Shown piece after piece: positions 22,626 to 34,827 of a DNA stretch of 53,977 bases. The position numbers and the translations under genes were made by a program. Below the pieces are notes generated by a model, which was given only the letters and a program-made list of their open reading frames with translations, was not told the origin of the DNA and did not search any database. Source of the DNA: Gamarada debralockiae (lineage: Eukaryota; Ascomycota; Leotiomycetes; Helotiales; Hyphodiscaceae); NCBI GenBank assembly GCA_002803225.1, contig NXFV01001767.1, positions 1 to 53,977 of the forward strand, given 5' to 3'. Position 1 is the first letter of the stretch. Each line of letters starts with the position of its first letter.

Positions 22626-23674
22626 CTACTTCTTAAGCATAGCTCCAACAGGAGCTGGCATCACAGCTCCCTCTTCAGGCTTATTTTTGCTCTTGAAATC
22701 CGCAGACATCTGCTCAAATGTGACCCATTCGATGCCCTCATGCTTGTTGATGTGGTCGATAATTCTGACACAGAATTAGAATCCACATGAAGTATTTAGG
22801 AGTGGATCCTACCTTTGATGCATCAGAAGAACGTGTGGACGTCCAGAAACATCGGGATGGATAGTCATGGGGAACACGAATTCATCGTAATTCTCATAGA
22901 AGTAATCGAAGTGGTCCTTCCACAGATCCTCGACATCTCTCGGGTTGACCCATCCATGACTGTTGGGGGCGTTCTTGATGAACATCATGGGAGGCAGGTC
23001 ATCGATGTACCAAGAAGCTGGAATCTCAACCAAGCCAGTAGGTTTACCCTTAATCAAAGGCTTCATCCACTCCTCCGCCTTCTTCTTGTAATCGATCTTC
23101 GTCCATGTGTCTCCGATTCTCAGCCAATACATCTGACAATCGTGATGGCTCATGCTGTGATCATATTCGATACCATAGCTCAACAACAGCTCGGCGCCTT
23201 CCTCGCTGGTTTCCCACCATGGCGCAACACTGCCTTTAGGCGGTTTTCCGCCGCAGAAGTCAGTCAAAAGCTTGTACGTCTTATCGAGGACGTCTCGTTG
23301 CTGCTCGATGCTCATATCCGTGGGGTTCTCGTGAGAGTAGCCGTGTAGGCCAATTTCGTGGCCAGCATCGCGGACCATGGCGCATTCTTCTGGGAATGTC
23401 TCGAGCGAATGACCGGGAATAAACCATGTCGCTTTCATGTTGTTCTTCTCGAAGAGCTTAAGGAGACGGCGGGTTCCGATCGTACCAGCGAACATACCTA
23501 TCCTCAATCATTAGCAAATGACCAGGAGAAATCGCAAGTGACGTCTGAACGCAATTGGAACAATATACCTCGACTAATATCATTTGACGAATCTTCACCG
23601 CCATAGGAGCCAAGCCAACCTGCCACAGCGTCGATATCGACACCATAACCGCAGAGGACTCGTTTCTTGCCCAT
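22626..23674 (-). CDS. Polysaccharide deacetylase (NodB domain, HP0310/PgdA-like)
   Basis: Three exons (23674-23569, 23497-22813, 22764-22626) give 309 residues. It starts [20 protein letters not shown], with the motif-1 Asp pair at 12 and 14, followed by [15 protein letters not shown] across the first splice. Motif 2 is HGYSHENP (metal-binding His pair), followed by [20 protein letters not shown] and [19 protein letters not shown]. The end is [35 protein letters not shown]. This layout matches the peptidoglycan/polysaccharide deacetylase group typified by Helicobacter HP0310 rather than secreted fungal chitin deacetylases. There is no signal peptide, so it is probably cytosolic with an unknown amide substrate. 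Intact. Shares a 678-bp divergent intergenic region with the VPS9 gene. Confidence 0.92.
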
Positions 23675-24352
23675 TGTCACTGCACAATTGTTCTATGGAG
23701 TTGGGTAGGGATAAGATTGAAGGTGTGCGACCGAAATCGCTAGATTCAAATGACGGTATTGACTAGAAAGAAGAGAAGAGAAGATGGTTGGAGGTTAGTG
23801 AGGGGGTGGCTGTCTAATGTTTACTATCTCCATAGCTCGGAGCTCCGTCCTACCTAAGATCTTGGTCCAAAGTGGAAGTGGGTGGTGCTTCAACAGTGGG
23901 GATATTGCTGGAAGAATGGGACAACGGAAGCTGTTGGCTGATAAGGAATGCATTACATAAGCTTACCTTGCGATAAGAACTTCCCAACACGTGACTGAAA
24001 GATCGATTCAACTTGGCCTGTGATTCGGCTAAAGTTCCTTGCGCCTTAGAACCGAAGAGCATCACAGCAAGGTACGAATCCTAGGCCGCAGTTTATTGAA
24101 ACTTACGAAAAGTTGCATTGGTATATCTTCTACGAAATACGATCAAGGCGACTTCACGACATCCATATAGCAATGCGTCTGCTTCCCCAATGATCCGATA
24201 AAGCCCAAGCTCCTTTGCGACCCCTGAACGTCCCCTTCATTCGAAGCGCAACGTATTCCGGAAACTCGCGATATTAGGACCCTTGAATTAAAGCATTGCA
24301 GGACTAACGCCCTGCAGTGCAGTCTTTCTTCTGGAGCGCGAATGTCGAATGA
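23675..24352. promoter_or_regulatory. Divergent promoter region
   Basis: Separates the start codons of the deacetylase (minus) and the VPS9-ankyrin gene (plus). It must hold both promoters. No clear TATA box or repeated site was seen. Confidence 0.4.
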
Positions 24353-27300
24353 ATGCAACCTCTAAACCCTTTCCTCTCCGCCTTCTTCAAGAGCGCCCTA
24401 CCGTCCCAGTGTACTCCGGTCCATCATCATGTGAGAGCTCCCCTGTAGCTATCTGCCTTGCGCTTGCATCCACTTGAAGCTTACAAGATCCCCTAGATTC
24501 TGCTAGTTCCTACCACCGAAGTTCTCCTTACCTCCCGCGATCGCGAGTCCGGCGCTCTCTACTCAGATCTCGCTGGATCTGAGGAATTTCTGGGCAGTCA
24601 TGTCTTGCGAATTCCAGCCAACAATGCTGCGACGGCGGGAGGGAAGGATGCGCCAAATATGCGCGAGAATAGAGGGAAGGCAAAGCAATATACAACTATC
24701 AATGGGAGGACGGTAGTGGTCAAGGATGCTTTCGTGTACAGCAATAAGGGTTGGTGTTAACGTTATAGTAAGGGGGTTTGAGTGCTGACTTACCCTACGC
24801 AGGCTTCAAGTCCCTCAATCAAGCGCAACTATTGACCGACACATTATGGTATCCGGACTCCCTAGAGCCCCGGCAATGGCTCGTCTACTACATTTCAAGA
24901 CCATTGCTGGGAATCTACGAGGAGATCAAGATTACTCCTGCAATCCTGCCAGCACGACTTCCAGACGGCAGACCATCTCTGCCAGCCCGAGCACCCTCTC
25001 AGAGCGAATCTGCAGCAGCCGATAGCTCTCTGCCGAAGAAGAAAGATATCAAGAACTTTAATGACCTGCTCAATAACTTTCCGATGATTGCGAAACAAAT
25101 GCAGCCAGGGCTGGAGCGTTTATTCAAGGAATTCAACACTGTATTTGATAAGCCATTACCACCTCCTCCGTCAGCAGCGGTGATACCGGATCCAGTACCT
25201 GATGGTCCAATAGCGAAGGCAATGAAAAAGGCGCGATCGAATAGCACGAATTCGGCTCCCAGTTTTCGATCGAATGGACATATAGAACGACGGGCGGTGG
25301 AAGATTTCTATGCCGAAGACGATGAGGATGTCATGCGAGGCGCACTGGAGACTGCAGTGACGGCTGCAATCGATCTATTTCAGATGGTGGACAAACAGCA
25401 ACTTTCCCTATTAGGAGCTACAACAGATCTGACCGGCCCTGTCGTTGAACGCCTCATTGAGCGCTATGTGACGGAACAAGTCCATGATACCATACTCTAT
25501 CCCAGACTCTGCGCAATGAAACGTTCCGAGGATCTGGAGCTGGAATCAAAAATCAGACAAATGGAATTCGTCGACATCTCTCAAGTTGGGATACCAATTC
25601 AAGGAGGGCCAAAAGGGAAGCATGAATTGACTTTACGATTGGGCCGAGCCGTGGAAGAGTTCCGGAAACTTGGTGTTGCGGGAAGTCCTCAGCAGATGAT
25701 GGATATTCTACTCGTCACACTGAAGACCGTCACTCAATTCACCGATGTCTCGAAGGAGATCCTCAAAAATGGAGTGCTTTCTTCGGAGAAAGTCAGCCCC
25801 GTGTTGACGATAAATGCCGATACTCTAGTGTCACTACTCCTGATCGTGGTTATCAGAGCGCAAGTCCGCTATCTTCAGGCACGCTTATTGTACATGCGTC
25901 ACTTCATCTTCATTGATGATGTTGAAAGCGGAGAGATGGGCTATGCACTCAGTACGTTTGAGGCAGTTCTCTCCTACCTTGCGAGGGATTCTGGAGGGTT
26001 GCGAAAAGCTAGCAGACGAAACTACAAACTCTGGCAAGCGACAAGGAAAGGAGATATCAAAGAGATGATGAGAATTATGGAGCCAGACAGAGAGCAATCA
26101 TCAGATGAGGAGGATAATGTTGAAGCAGACCCTGTTGCGACCGATATTGTTGATGAGAACGCTCCGTGGAACGTTGTCAATGGCAGTTCTACGAGATCAG
26201 CATCAAGAGCGAGCACCGATAGACTTTCGCAGGCCTCAACTCTTAATCATGTATTCCCATTCCAAATCAGGCATGATGAAGAAGATAAGGAGGAACGGTT
26301 GCCCCCATTACGGAGGCCAAAGAGCGTCAAAATGGATGTACGAAGCATGTCAAGCAGCTCCGAGATGTCATTTCGTTCGAAAGCCACTACCATCGATTCA
26401 ATAGGCAGCGGTATTGAAGGCGACACCTCGATTGAACGCCTTTCACAGACCGAGGACTCTTTCGGGGAGTCGGTTCCCATGATGGCCATCCAATATGAAC
26501 GGCCGGAATCGCTCAGGTACCTGTTGTCTTTGAACGACTACTATCCGATCCGCGTAGTATTAGCGGATACCAACAATGAAGGAACGACACTCCTTAGCGC
26601 CGCTGTTCAGCTCGGGCATACGGAACTCATCGATATCATTTTGGACTTCATCTATCGAGCAGAGTCTGAGTCGATTGTGATTGAGTACCTTTCACGGCAA
26701 GATATCAGAGGCAGGAGTGTTGCCCATTACTTGTTCAATGCCCCTACATTAATCTCTCGAGTCGGTCGGCTGCTACCTTGGCGGCAGAAAGACAGAAACG
26801 GCCAAACGCCTCTTTTTGCACTCTGCAGATCCTACGATCATGGAAATTATAGAGAAATGGTTGAGGCAGGACTCATGGCGGCGACAACTTCTCAAGGCGA
26901 TGGGCAACCTTTACATTTGGACGACCATGTTGACTCTAAAGGCAATACCCTACTGCACATCGTCAATGATCCTCAGATCGCGATCTGGATTCTTCTTCAT
27001 TGCGACTCGGATGTCAATGCCACGAATGATAAGAAGTTCACAGCATTGATGGTAGCGAGCAAGTACGGCCGATTAGAAATGGTCAGAGCTCTCTTCGGGG
27101 ATCCACGAGTGGATATTTCTGCCAAGGAAATAAGGGGTCTCACAGCTGTCGAGCTAGCTAAGGATGATGATGTTCGGAACCGAATTGACGACTTGATCCT
27201 CTTCTCAAGCCCTCCAGCTGCAGATGGCAGGATAACAGCCGTTGTGCGGTCATTTTTCGTTGAAGATGCCACGATAAGGCTGGTTGTCAAGTCAGGAGCG

Positions 27301-28513
27301 CCCTCAGTCCACCAAAGCTTCACTGTGACGACTTGCCGACGCTCTCTGGCTGACTTCGAGCATTTGGCGAAACTCCTATCCCTTGAGAATCCAGCTTCAT
27401 GGCTACCATCAATATCAGGAATGCGCACACCCTTTCAATTACCCTCAAAACCTTCACGGGCTGTGTTGAGAGACATCCAGGTTCGGCTCGATGGGTTTTT
27501 GAAGATATTGCTCGCCCACTCAACATTCTCGACCCATGAAATGCTATGGGAGTTCTTCCTCGTCCCTGACATCCAAGCTGAAATGATGGAGCAACGCAGC
27601 AATCTGAAGGCCGAAACGAGGATAGAGACAGTAAGGGAGGAATACGAGGCAGTTGAGGACGTCCGAGAGGTTGAGCAGTTTGTCGATCACGCAAGGGATA
27701 TGGTCCGCAGCGTCAACTATTCTACCAAGAGTCTAGCACGCAGGGCGAATACGATGCGTACTAGCGTCACAGGTAATTTCTCCTTCCTCCCGTCCCTCCC
27801 CCATAATACTAACGAGACTAGATCTCTACGACGCAGCAAATCTTGCATCCCGAGCCCTCAAAACTCTAGCCTTCCTTCCGCAGACCCACGCCTCTGCTTT
27901 CGAAGCCTACGTCCAGATCCTAGCACCCCCAACCTCCTCCCCGATCACCACCTTCCACTCTAACGTCCTCTCCATCCACAGCACCATCATCGCTATGCTA
28001 CTTTCCCTCTCGCGCCCCACGTCTCTCATATCGTCCATCAACACCTCGCGAAAGGCAATCGAGCGCTCCTACAACTCCCTATCCCGCTCAACTCGTTGGC
28101 CACTCGGTCTGCTCGACGAAACACGCCAGAGATTGAATGAGGAGAAAGAAGATAAAGTCCGCAGGACGAGGGAGGAGGCAGAGGAGTTGGGCAAGGAGTT
28201 GAGATATACGCAGCAGGTCGTTGCGGGCGAACTTGCAGGCTGGCAAGATTTGCATGAGAAGATGGGACGGAGAGCCATTAGGGAGTTAGCGAAAGGGATG
28301 CTGATTCGAGAGAAGACTGCACTGGAGGGAATGATGAGGGCGATTAGGAGGTTGAAGAAAGGGGAGGTGGCTCCTGTGAGCCCTGCTCCAGTCCCTGTTG
28401 AGCCGGAGGCAGAGGTGGAAGTTGAGGTTAATGGCGAGAGCAGCGTGGTTGAAGTTAATGGTGGGAGTAGTAGTTCGGATTCGGATATGGAGGGGATTCC
28501 GAGAATTGAATGA
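24353..28513 (+). CDS. VPS9-ankyrin-PX domain protein (Rab5-type GEF candidate)
   Basis: Four exons (24353-24430, 24497-24749, 24803-27772, 27822-28513; 3993 nt) encode 1330 residues. It starts MQPLNPFLSAFFKSALPSQC, then ILLVPTTEVLLTSRDRESGA. The VPS9 domain is at about 290-500, with LTINADTLVSLLLIVVIRAQ and a GYALSTFEAVLSY end. A Ser/acidic linker follows. Ankyrin repeats are at about 680-880 (GTTLLSAAVQLGHTELIDII; GNTLLHIVNDPQIAIWILLH; KFTALMVASKYGRLEMVRAL). A PX-like lipid-binding domain is at about 915-1030 (RRSLADFEHLAKLLSLENP). A C-terminal coiled coil is at about 1190-1270, followed by an acidic tail. VPS9 domains activate Rab5/Vps21-type GTPases and PX domains bind phosphoinositides, which points to endosomal membrane traffic; that role is inferred. 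All introns are canonical and no lesion was found. Confidence 0.92.
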
Positions 28514-31277
28514 TTAAGGTACTGTACAATGGAAGGTAGTGGGAATGAAATAGTGTGTGGGATAGACAGAACAGGCTGGATGGCTGGTAGGCGTTTGGAC
28601 AGCGACATCGAAGGAAACAGGATCGTTGCGGCGGCTGGTTTTTCTCATAAGCGTTCCTTGTATAGATTTTTGAAATGAAATTTACTTCTCTTCTTAACCT
28701 TGGCATCATGACAAGTATTTTAAGTGATACTTCCAGGAAATTTGAGTTGTTCAATATTCATTCTCCTTTCAAAATCAGCCTTGAATCATCACTTACATTC
28801 AGTGATTCATATTTCCCATTTGATGAGTAACGGCTCCAGAAGACCTGACTAAAAAAGTGCCCGACTGGACGTCAATTTCCTCAATCTGCCAGAGACGGAG
28901 CGTCCGATGTTCGTCCTACCACTTGGTTCGATACCAATGACAGAGATAAAGACTTCTTAAAGTTTAGCGAATGTCAAGTCATTCTAGTTATCCATATCCT
29001 AGGCAAGTACTTCGAGCTCTCTCTTGTATGAGAGGAGATCGACAATGACAACGCATACTACCTCGACAGTGCTAATGTATACTGTCTCGACAACGACAAT
29101 AATAAAGTGAGTTCTGGGTGGCGTAAGTATGCCACAGAGTACACACCTCTGAAGCATCGAAGAAAAAGTCTTCGGGAAGTCCTGTGTCGTGCCCTTCCTC
29201 CAGCCAGAAGCCATCCATCCACAGCCTGTAATCCTTCCAAGGCACAAAATCATTTTGTGAAGAAACATAGACGGGAAGGAACATGTAATATATAGGTAGC
29301 ATCTCTCCTGCGAAGCAAACAATTCCATGAAGCTGAGATTCAATGGCTTATTATTCTTTCCCTAGTATTTCACTCGGTCTTCAGAATCCGCTGACCTCTG
29401 TGTATGAAAAGTTAAAGACCGTGAAGACATATAAAACAGAATGAAGACACACAAAGTTTCTTTTTGTTAACATCTATAAGCGGTTGAGCGTTCTAGACCG
29501 CTAGAGAAGGGCTGGGTGGGTGGGCCTGATGAATTTCCTGAGCCACAAAACGTAGAGTGTCCGCTGTTACTTTATAAGGCTCATAACAACCCGCTTTCAC
29601 AAACGGAGTTGCCTCTTCCTTCCTCAGTACGATTTGTGGACGACAGATTGTTCGGTGGAGGTTTATGCTCGACAACAACAGATGCCTGACTGCCAGAAGT
29701 GCACAATAGGTACCCTTTTCTGTCTCAGGCGTTCTGATTACAGAGATATGAGTATGGAGACTCAACTAGGCTATTAGTTTTGCAACAGAGTTACCAGTTA
29801 CTACCGGATCAGACATATCAAGTTGATTCGTGAATCCTTATTCCTCGAGTGTTAGTGTGAGCTCAGTGATATTTATGTATAGAGGGCCATTCAAGAGTTG
29901 AATTACACTCGGGCCTTGGAATTGAATTATTCAATGACTTTGAACGAAGATAACTCCAAACCTCTATGAGTCATTCTTGGTAAACAGTAGCGTGACAGAA
30001 TATAGTGTCAGTCCAAAGCCAGTACAGATTACAAGCATACCATAGAGAACCACGTCCTTCCGCGGGAACTTAAATTGTCTGGGCCTCCTTGTTCTTTACC
30101 AAAACTACGCTGCTTGACAACTACCAGGAAGAATTGGTACTGGAACTGGAGAAGCAAGGCTACATAACCAAGGACAACTGCAAGTATATTCGTTTACCCC
30201 TCCTAGTGCGCATTGTTCTGTGGCTCCAACTCTTGTAAAAGCATTTGGATTTTAAGGGATCACAAACTCCCTTTCCATTTCTGTTATCGTGATCCCGTTG
30301 TCTGGTTCCTTCTCATTGTCGATGTTGGACGTGGTCTACGACAACAGGAAATACAATTTCTGAAGTATGTTTCTCAGTGCACTTGGGCACTTGCAGAGCT
30401 GGTAAGCTGTTAAGCTGGCAGTCCAGCTAGCATCATGTTTGCTTAACCCTGCGGCCCCTAGAACTTTCTCGTACAAATGGAGAACGAAGTGGTGGCTATT
30501 GTTTAAGAGTATCAAGAAGCATAGCAAGCTGGGGAAAAGGGGCTTGGGGGGGGGGGGGGGTTATATTCAGCGGGCATTCTCTGTCTGAAGTGATAGCCTA
30601 GCAACTGAGAGAGAGTAACCCATTTCTTCTTTCTGACTCAACCGGAAGTGCCATTCATTCAAGCCTTTGACCCACCCGCTGACTATTCTATAAGACCACT
30701 CTTCCTCAACGGATATCCTTTCCTCAAACAAACCCATAATGCCACTCAAACCTACCATGTATCTCCTCCGTGTCACGATCACGAAGGGCATTCATGTATC
30801 TAGACTCCTTTTTCTAACTTCTACAGACTTCCACCCTCATGAAATAAACCCGTCTGTCCGTTATGTGCTAGTCTGGAGGACTGCAAGTTGGCGACATTTT
30901 TCGTGCCGTGGGTGGAAAACTCGCCGCGTATTGTAGCAGGATCGTGCTCCTTTATACTGTAAAGGACTTCGTGAGTATGAGACAGGGAACCAAAGTGTCT
31001 AGACGCTTGCCAAGTTCTTCTTCAATCTTGTGGCCCAACACTGGTATGGCCGCAAATTCGTAGCGCACTCGATCGGGCTTCTCCGAAACTGAAATCTTTC
31101 CGGCCACTCGCATCTCCTTGGCCGGGTATCTCTCCTGGGAAATAAACTCTCCCTTCTCGGGAAGCAAACCAGAGCTCACATGCAAATTTGCAAACGTCGT
31201 CAAGACTTCCAAGTTCAAGGTATCTCAATTGGTGCCAATCGCTCACAATACCAAACATCCCACATGATTTTGTACGC
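28514..31277. other. 2.7-kb region without confident genes
   Basis: Scattered short open readings on both strands lack family features and overlap each other. A run of about 15 G lies at 30547-30561. Part of the right end is the 3' flank of TMA20. Confidence 0.4.
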
Positions 31278-32113
31278 TCAATCAAAATTCAGCTTCCAAA
31301 GCCCATCTCCAAGATAATGGCCCTCCTCAACAACCGGTCCCTTCCCCTTCTCCTTCGTATCCTTAGTCCCCATACTCAGCACGCCAACCGCACACGCCTC
31401 CTCCTTCCCCTCAGCACAAATAACGACCGGCTCGCCTTCCTCCAGCTCTCTTCCACCATACCAACCATCCTCTCCCTCCTTTGCCGTCTCTCCATATTTC
31501 CCATTCTCTTCTGGATTGCCGGAGGGCAGGCGTCCGCCGGTGGAAGTCAGGCCGGGAGCCATGAGCGTTGCGCCGGAAAGCACGAAGCGGATTGCGCCGC
31601 GGTCGATCCGGATTGAGGGAAAGCATGTGGGAAATCTGTGGACGAGTTTAAGATGAGGAAGGAGCGCGTCGGTCATGTGTTGGTAGAAGAGGGGGGTGGA
31701 ATTTATGAGGTAGAGCGTTACTCTGTCTGGTCTATTTGGGACTGCGGGTCAGCGTTCATTCCTCTACCCATATAATTTCCCAACAATGTGTGAATGTGTA
31801 GGCTTGTACGATTTCGAAAACAAGGGAAGATTGAGATCCGGGATGGCCATTGCGACAATTAGGGCATTGTCGCATATTTTGAGATCGGGAAAATGGGCAG
31901 GACGTACATCTTCATAGCATCCAACTGCTCCTTCTTCGGTATGATCTCATCGATATGCGGTGCGAGTAAAGGATACGTTGTTACGAGCTGTGTTCTGATT
32001 GCGCGCTGGACAGAGGATTTGACTTTGGATTTCGATCCGGGGGAGATACTGGCATTTCAAATTAGCCCAACCGTCCTACAAACTTAGAAGATAGCATACT
32101 CTTTCTTGAACAT
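31278..32113 (-). CDS. tma20: Translation machinery-associated protein 20 (MCT-1 family)
   Basis: Three exons (32113-32100, 32048-31908, 31731-31278; 609 nt) give 202 residues. The first exon encodes only MFKK plus two bases. The joined protein reads MFKKDISPGSKSKVKSSVQR, then TTYPLLAPHIDEIIPKKEQL, and across the second splice DAMKIPDRVTLYLINSTPLF. The PUA domain follows (HLKLVHRFPTCFPSIRIDRG, AIRFVLSGATLMAPGLTS, EACAVGVLSMGT, GHYLGDGLWKLN). Tma20/MCT-1 pairs with Tma22/DENR at the ribosome in reinitiation and recycling of 40S subunits (family knowledge). The second intron (176 nt) is long for this window; its acceptor CCCAAATAG was chosen because it alone restores the PDRVTLY frame. Confidence 0.93.
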
Positions 32114-32952
32114 CTTGACCGAGATTTAGGAGGTTTCGTGCGTGAAGAGATGCAGGATGTGATGGGGCTTCAGAATGCGATAAATTGCCCCGCGATTCGG
32201 GAGGCTGGGAAGACAAGGCGTGCATTTTTCGACGTGGGGTAGTCACGTGGTCAGGCTTCCCAATCCCAGGTCTTGAAGCCTTCTTCGGAGGCTTGATATG
32301 TGCATGGAAAAGTGTCAAATATAACGGATGAATAATGGCAATCGAGGAGATTACTTCAGAAGCTGAAGTATTTCCCCAAGAAGTGCACTCTGTCTCCCCC
32401 CTCTTCAACGACCCGCACTCCTCACGAACACCCCTTCATAAGTAAGTACCACCTATACTTTTTTCCAACAAAATTCACCCGTTCAATCTGAATGAAGGAT
32501 ACTGAACATAAGAATAAGTTTTGCATTCGAGGATGGAAAATCGTTGATATTCACCCTACTTCAGTGCATGGGGTCTGGGAATTCGAGGTTGCTTTGACTG
32601 CACACTCAGCAATGATTGAAACACATTGAACGATTGATATCCTATTATTTGGCCAGTCTATATTCTTGCCTGAGGTCTCAAAGCGAAGACCCATCTCGGC
32701 CTGAGTAGAAGGTGAGGAATTGGATTCCAGACTGGAGTGAGTCACAGTCCGAGTCAACCAAAACTGGAAGGCACAGCCTTCAGATCTTTCTATAAAATTG
32801 GTCTTCTCTTCCCTGCCCGTGGTTATTTCTAAATTTACAAGCCTTTCAATGTAATCCTAGAATCTTGATTGTTCAAATACCTCAACGACCCAAATTCGGA
32901 AAATCAATCACCCGTCGAAAACTCCACATCGTATCTCAATCACTCAAACACG
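32114..32952. promoter_or_regulatory. Divergent intergenic region
   Basis: Lies between the start codons of TMA20 (minus) and the next plus-strand gene. TATAAAA is at 32800-32806 on the plus strand (CTATAAAATTGG), about 150 bp before the ATG at 32953, and a CT-rich stretch follows it. No other site is clear. Confidence 0.35.
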
Positions 32953-33486
32953 ATGGACGATTCTTGGGCCGAAGTAGAACGCATGGCACAAGCAGCCAGT
33001 GCATCCGACGCACTCCAATCCGATTCGTTCCCAACAGATGAACAATTCACAAGATGGCAAAGGCTCTTCCACTATAGTCGTCGGGAGGCATTCAACCTAA
33101 TCAAAGCGCAACGATCCGATGTTACACGCACACGAATATCCGATGAGCATTGGTCGCTGGTTCGGGATGAGCGAATGAAAATGGGTCATGATAGGGAAAC
33201 TTATGAGCACTCTTTGCAGTTGGGGAATGTGCTTAAGTCACAGTCAGCGACGATTCCGGATGTTGATGGGAAGAGCATGTTCCTCTTTAGACTGGGAGGG
33301 CTGTTGGGCAGCAAGGAGAAGGTGATGGAGATCGCGGGGTTGGAGGTCGAGCCTAAGGTGGTGGAGGGGCAGAGTGAGATGGGTGTCGCCAACTTCTGCA
33401 TGGTCGATGAAGAGGCTAAAGGGAAAATCGAGAAGTATTTGGCTCAGGCGCAGCTGGGTGATATGGCGAAGGAGGGCGAGAATTGA
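32953..33486 (+). CDS. Hypothetical protein, 177 aa
   Basis: First ATG in the open frame. The reading is MDDSWAEVERMAQAASASDA, then FTRWQRLFHYSRREAFNLIK and ISDEHWSLVRDERMKMGHDR, ending in an acidic helix KIEKYLAQAQLGDMAKEGEN. Predicted soluble, helical and intracellular, with no signal peptide or membrane segment. No family recognised. The regular amphipathic pattern, a TATA-like promoter upstream and a single intact frame support a real gene. Confidence 0.6.
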   Translation: MDDSWAEVERMAQAASASDALQSDSFPTDEQFTRWQRLFHYSRREAFNLIKAQRSDVTRTRISDEHWSLVRDERMKMGHDRETYEHSLQLGNVLKSQSATIPDVDGKSMFLFRLGGLLGSKEKVMEIAGLEVEPKVVEGQSEMGVANFCMVDEEAKGKIEKYLAQAQLGDMAKEGEN

Positions 33487-33554
33487 GGGGAAGACAGGCA
33501 GAATTTCGAGGATTGCATTCGTTCACAGGTGTTCAGATTGTGGATGCAGGTGCC

Positions 33555-33740
33555 TTGAATCGCTCAAAAGAAGTGAGTGATTCACATCCCTGATTTGAAG
33601 TCAAAACCCCTAACTTTGAAACCAGGATCCATCAATTGCTCAATCGAAATGAGTGATTTGGGAGAGGAGGCATAGTCACGTATTGGAATCAAGACTTAGA
33701 AGTTCAACGCATTCATTGCTCTATCATCTACTGGTGATCA
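33555..33740. repeat. Three degenerate copies of an ATTGCTC...GAGTGA motif
   Basis: GAATCGCTCAAAAGAAGTGA (33555), then CAATTGCTCAATCGAAATGA (about 33636), then CATTGCTCTATC followed by GTGAGTGA (about 33714-33752). Spacing is about 80 bp. Probably a decayed tandem or a recurring short motif downstream of two convergent genes. Confidence 0.3.
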
Positions 33741-34077
33741 ACGTGAGTGACGGTGCCTTGCTCATCAACGTGAACATTCAACCTATAGCCTCAATCAGTA
33801 TTATGCCTCCAACTACTAAATAGAAACTCACCTGTCTGGGTTGAAGTCCTTAGTAACCATTTGACCCGGCTGAATAACTCTCGTCTCCTTGGGAAGATCT
33901 GCCTTCGCGAAAGTCTAAAACCACATCAGCATATCCATTCCATCAACCCTCATTCTATCAACATACCACTTCATCAGAAGCACCCTCTCCAAGTTTCTTG
34001 CCAACGAGCTTGTTTTGCCATTCTTCCGTCTTAGAGGCGTCACCACCTGAGTTGATACCTGGAACGACGAGAGGCAT
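33728..34077 (-). CDS. Peptidase inhibitor I78 family protein
   Basis: Three exons (34077-33967, 33914-33832, 33782-33728; 249 nt) encode 82 residues. The protein starts MPLVVPGINSGGDASKTEEW, then QNKLVGKKLGEGASDEV. After splicing it reads TFAKADLPKETRVIQPGQMV, TKDFNPDR and, after the second intron, LNVHVDEQGTVTHVDHQ. The order (GKKL, then LPxxxRVIxPGxxVTxDFxPxRLNVxxDxxGxV) is that of I78 inhibitors, which resemble the potato-inhibitor-I fold and block serine proteases. No signal peptide, so it is probably an intracellular guard against the cell's own proteases (inference). All splice sites are canonical. Confidence 0.85.
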
Positions 34078-34620
34078 TAATTTGGAGAGTTTGTTTGGTT
34101 GTAAAGTTGGTTTTGGAAGGTTTGGGGTGTTTTGGGGATGGATTTTGACGGAATGAGAGATTTGATGAATTTTTACGTTGTTCATGAAAGAAGTGAAGCG
34201 TTTGCTTGCTGCTTGATTCATGGCAGGGATGACGTATGCCAATATCCCGTGACTATAATCACTTGATCGTGGCAGCCTTGCAGCCTCAAGCGACTCACTT
34301 TCAGGCAACAACCTCGAAAGTCTCTTCACGATCGACAAACCTCGAAGGTTAGAATCCTTCCTTTTTAGCTTGTGGTGGCCAAGAGTACTTGTGTTGAAGT
34401 GTGCGGCGCAGGTTTGAGAACACACGGCGCAACGATGCAGCACAATTGGATTTTGTACGCTTTGCGAGTCGTTCAAGGAGCCGCGAAGTGGTGGGAAACG
34501 CCCCCTTATCTTCGTACTCAAAGTCTAACCCCTTTCTCCGACCACTTCCTCGCATCTCTCGTCGATGCCGCATCCTCAAATCTCACATCATGCCACCCAA
34601 GGCTCATCTTAACCCTTACA

Positions 34621-34827
34621 ATGCCCTCGACCTTACAGGCACTCTCCTCCTGCGGCGTTTCAGCTCCTGAAATTTCGGCAAAGCCCAAAAGACGACGCCA
34701 AGCAGTGGAGCTCAGCCACCACGAATCACCAAAACGCACGACTTCCAACGCGCCTCTTCGGGCTTCGTCGTGGGCCGTGTGGCCTGTGGGGACGGAGTGG
34801 ATCGAACAATACTATGAAAAGATTTGA
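34621..34827 (+). CDS. Possible small protein, 68 aa
   Basis: ATG at 34621, reading MPSTLQALSSCGVSAPEISA, then a basic patch KPKRRRQAVELSHHESPKRT, ending WPVGTEWIEQYYEKI. No family recognised. The basic and aromatic pattern looks coding, but another ATG at 34589 in a different frame and the short length make this tentative. Confidence 0.25.
   Translation: MPSTLQALSSCGVSAPEISAKPKRRRQAVELSHHESPKRTTSNAPLRASSWAVWPVGTEWIEQYYEKI

Noticed and set aside
28999..30936. Several 60-115 codon readings on both strands
   Set aside because: They overlap each other, lack family motifs and have no supporting splice or start context.
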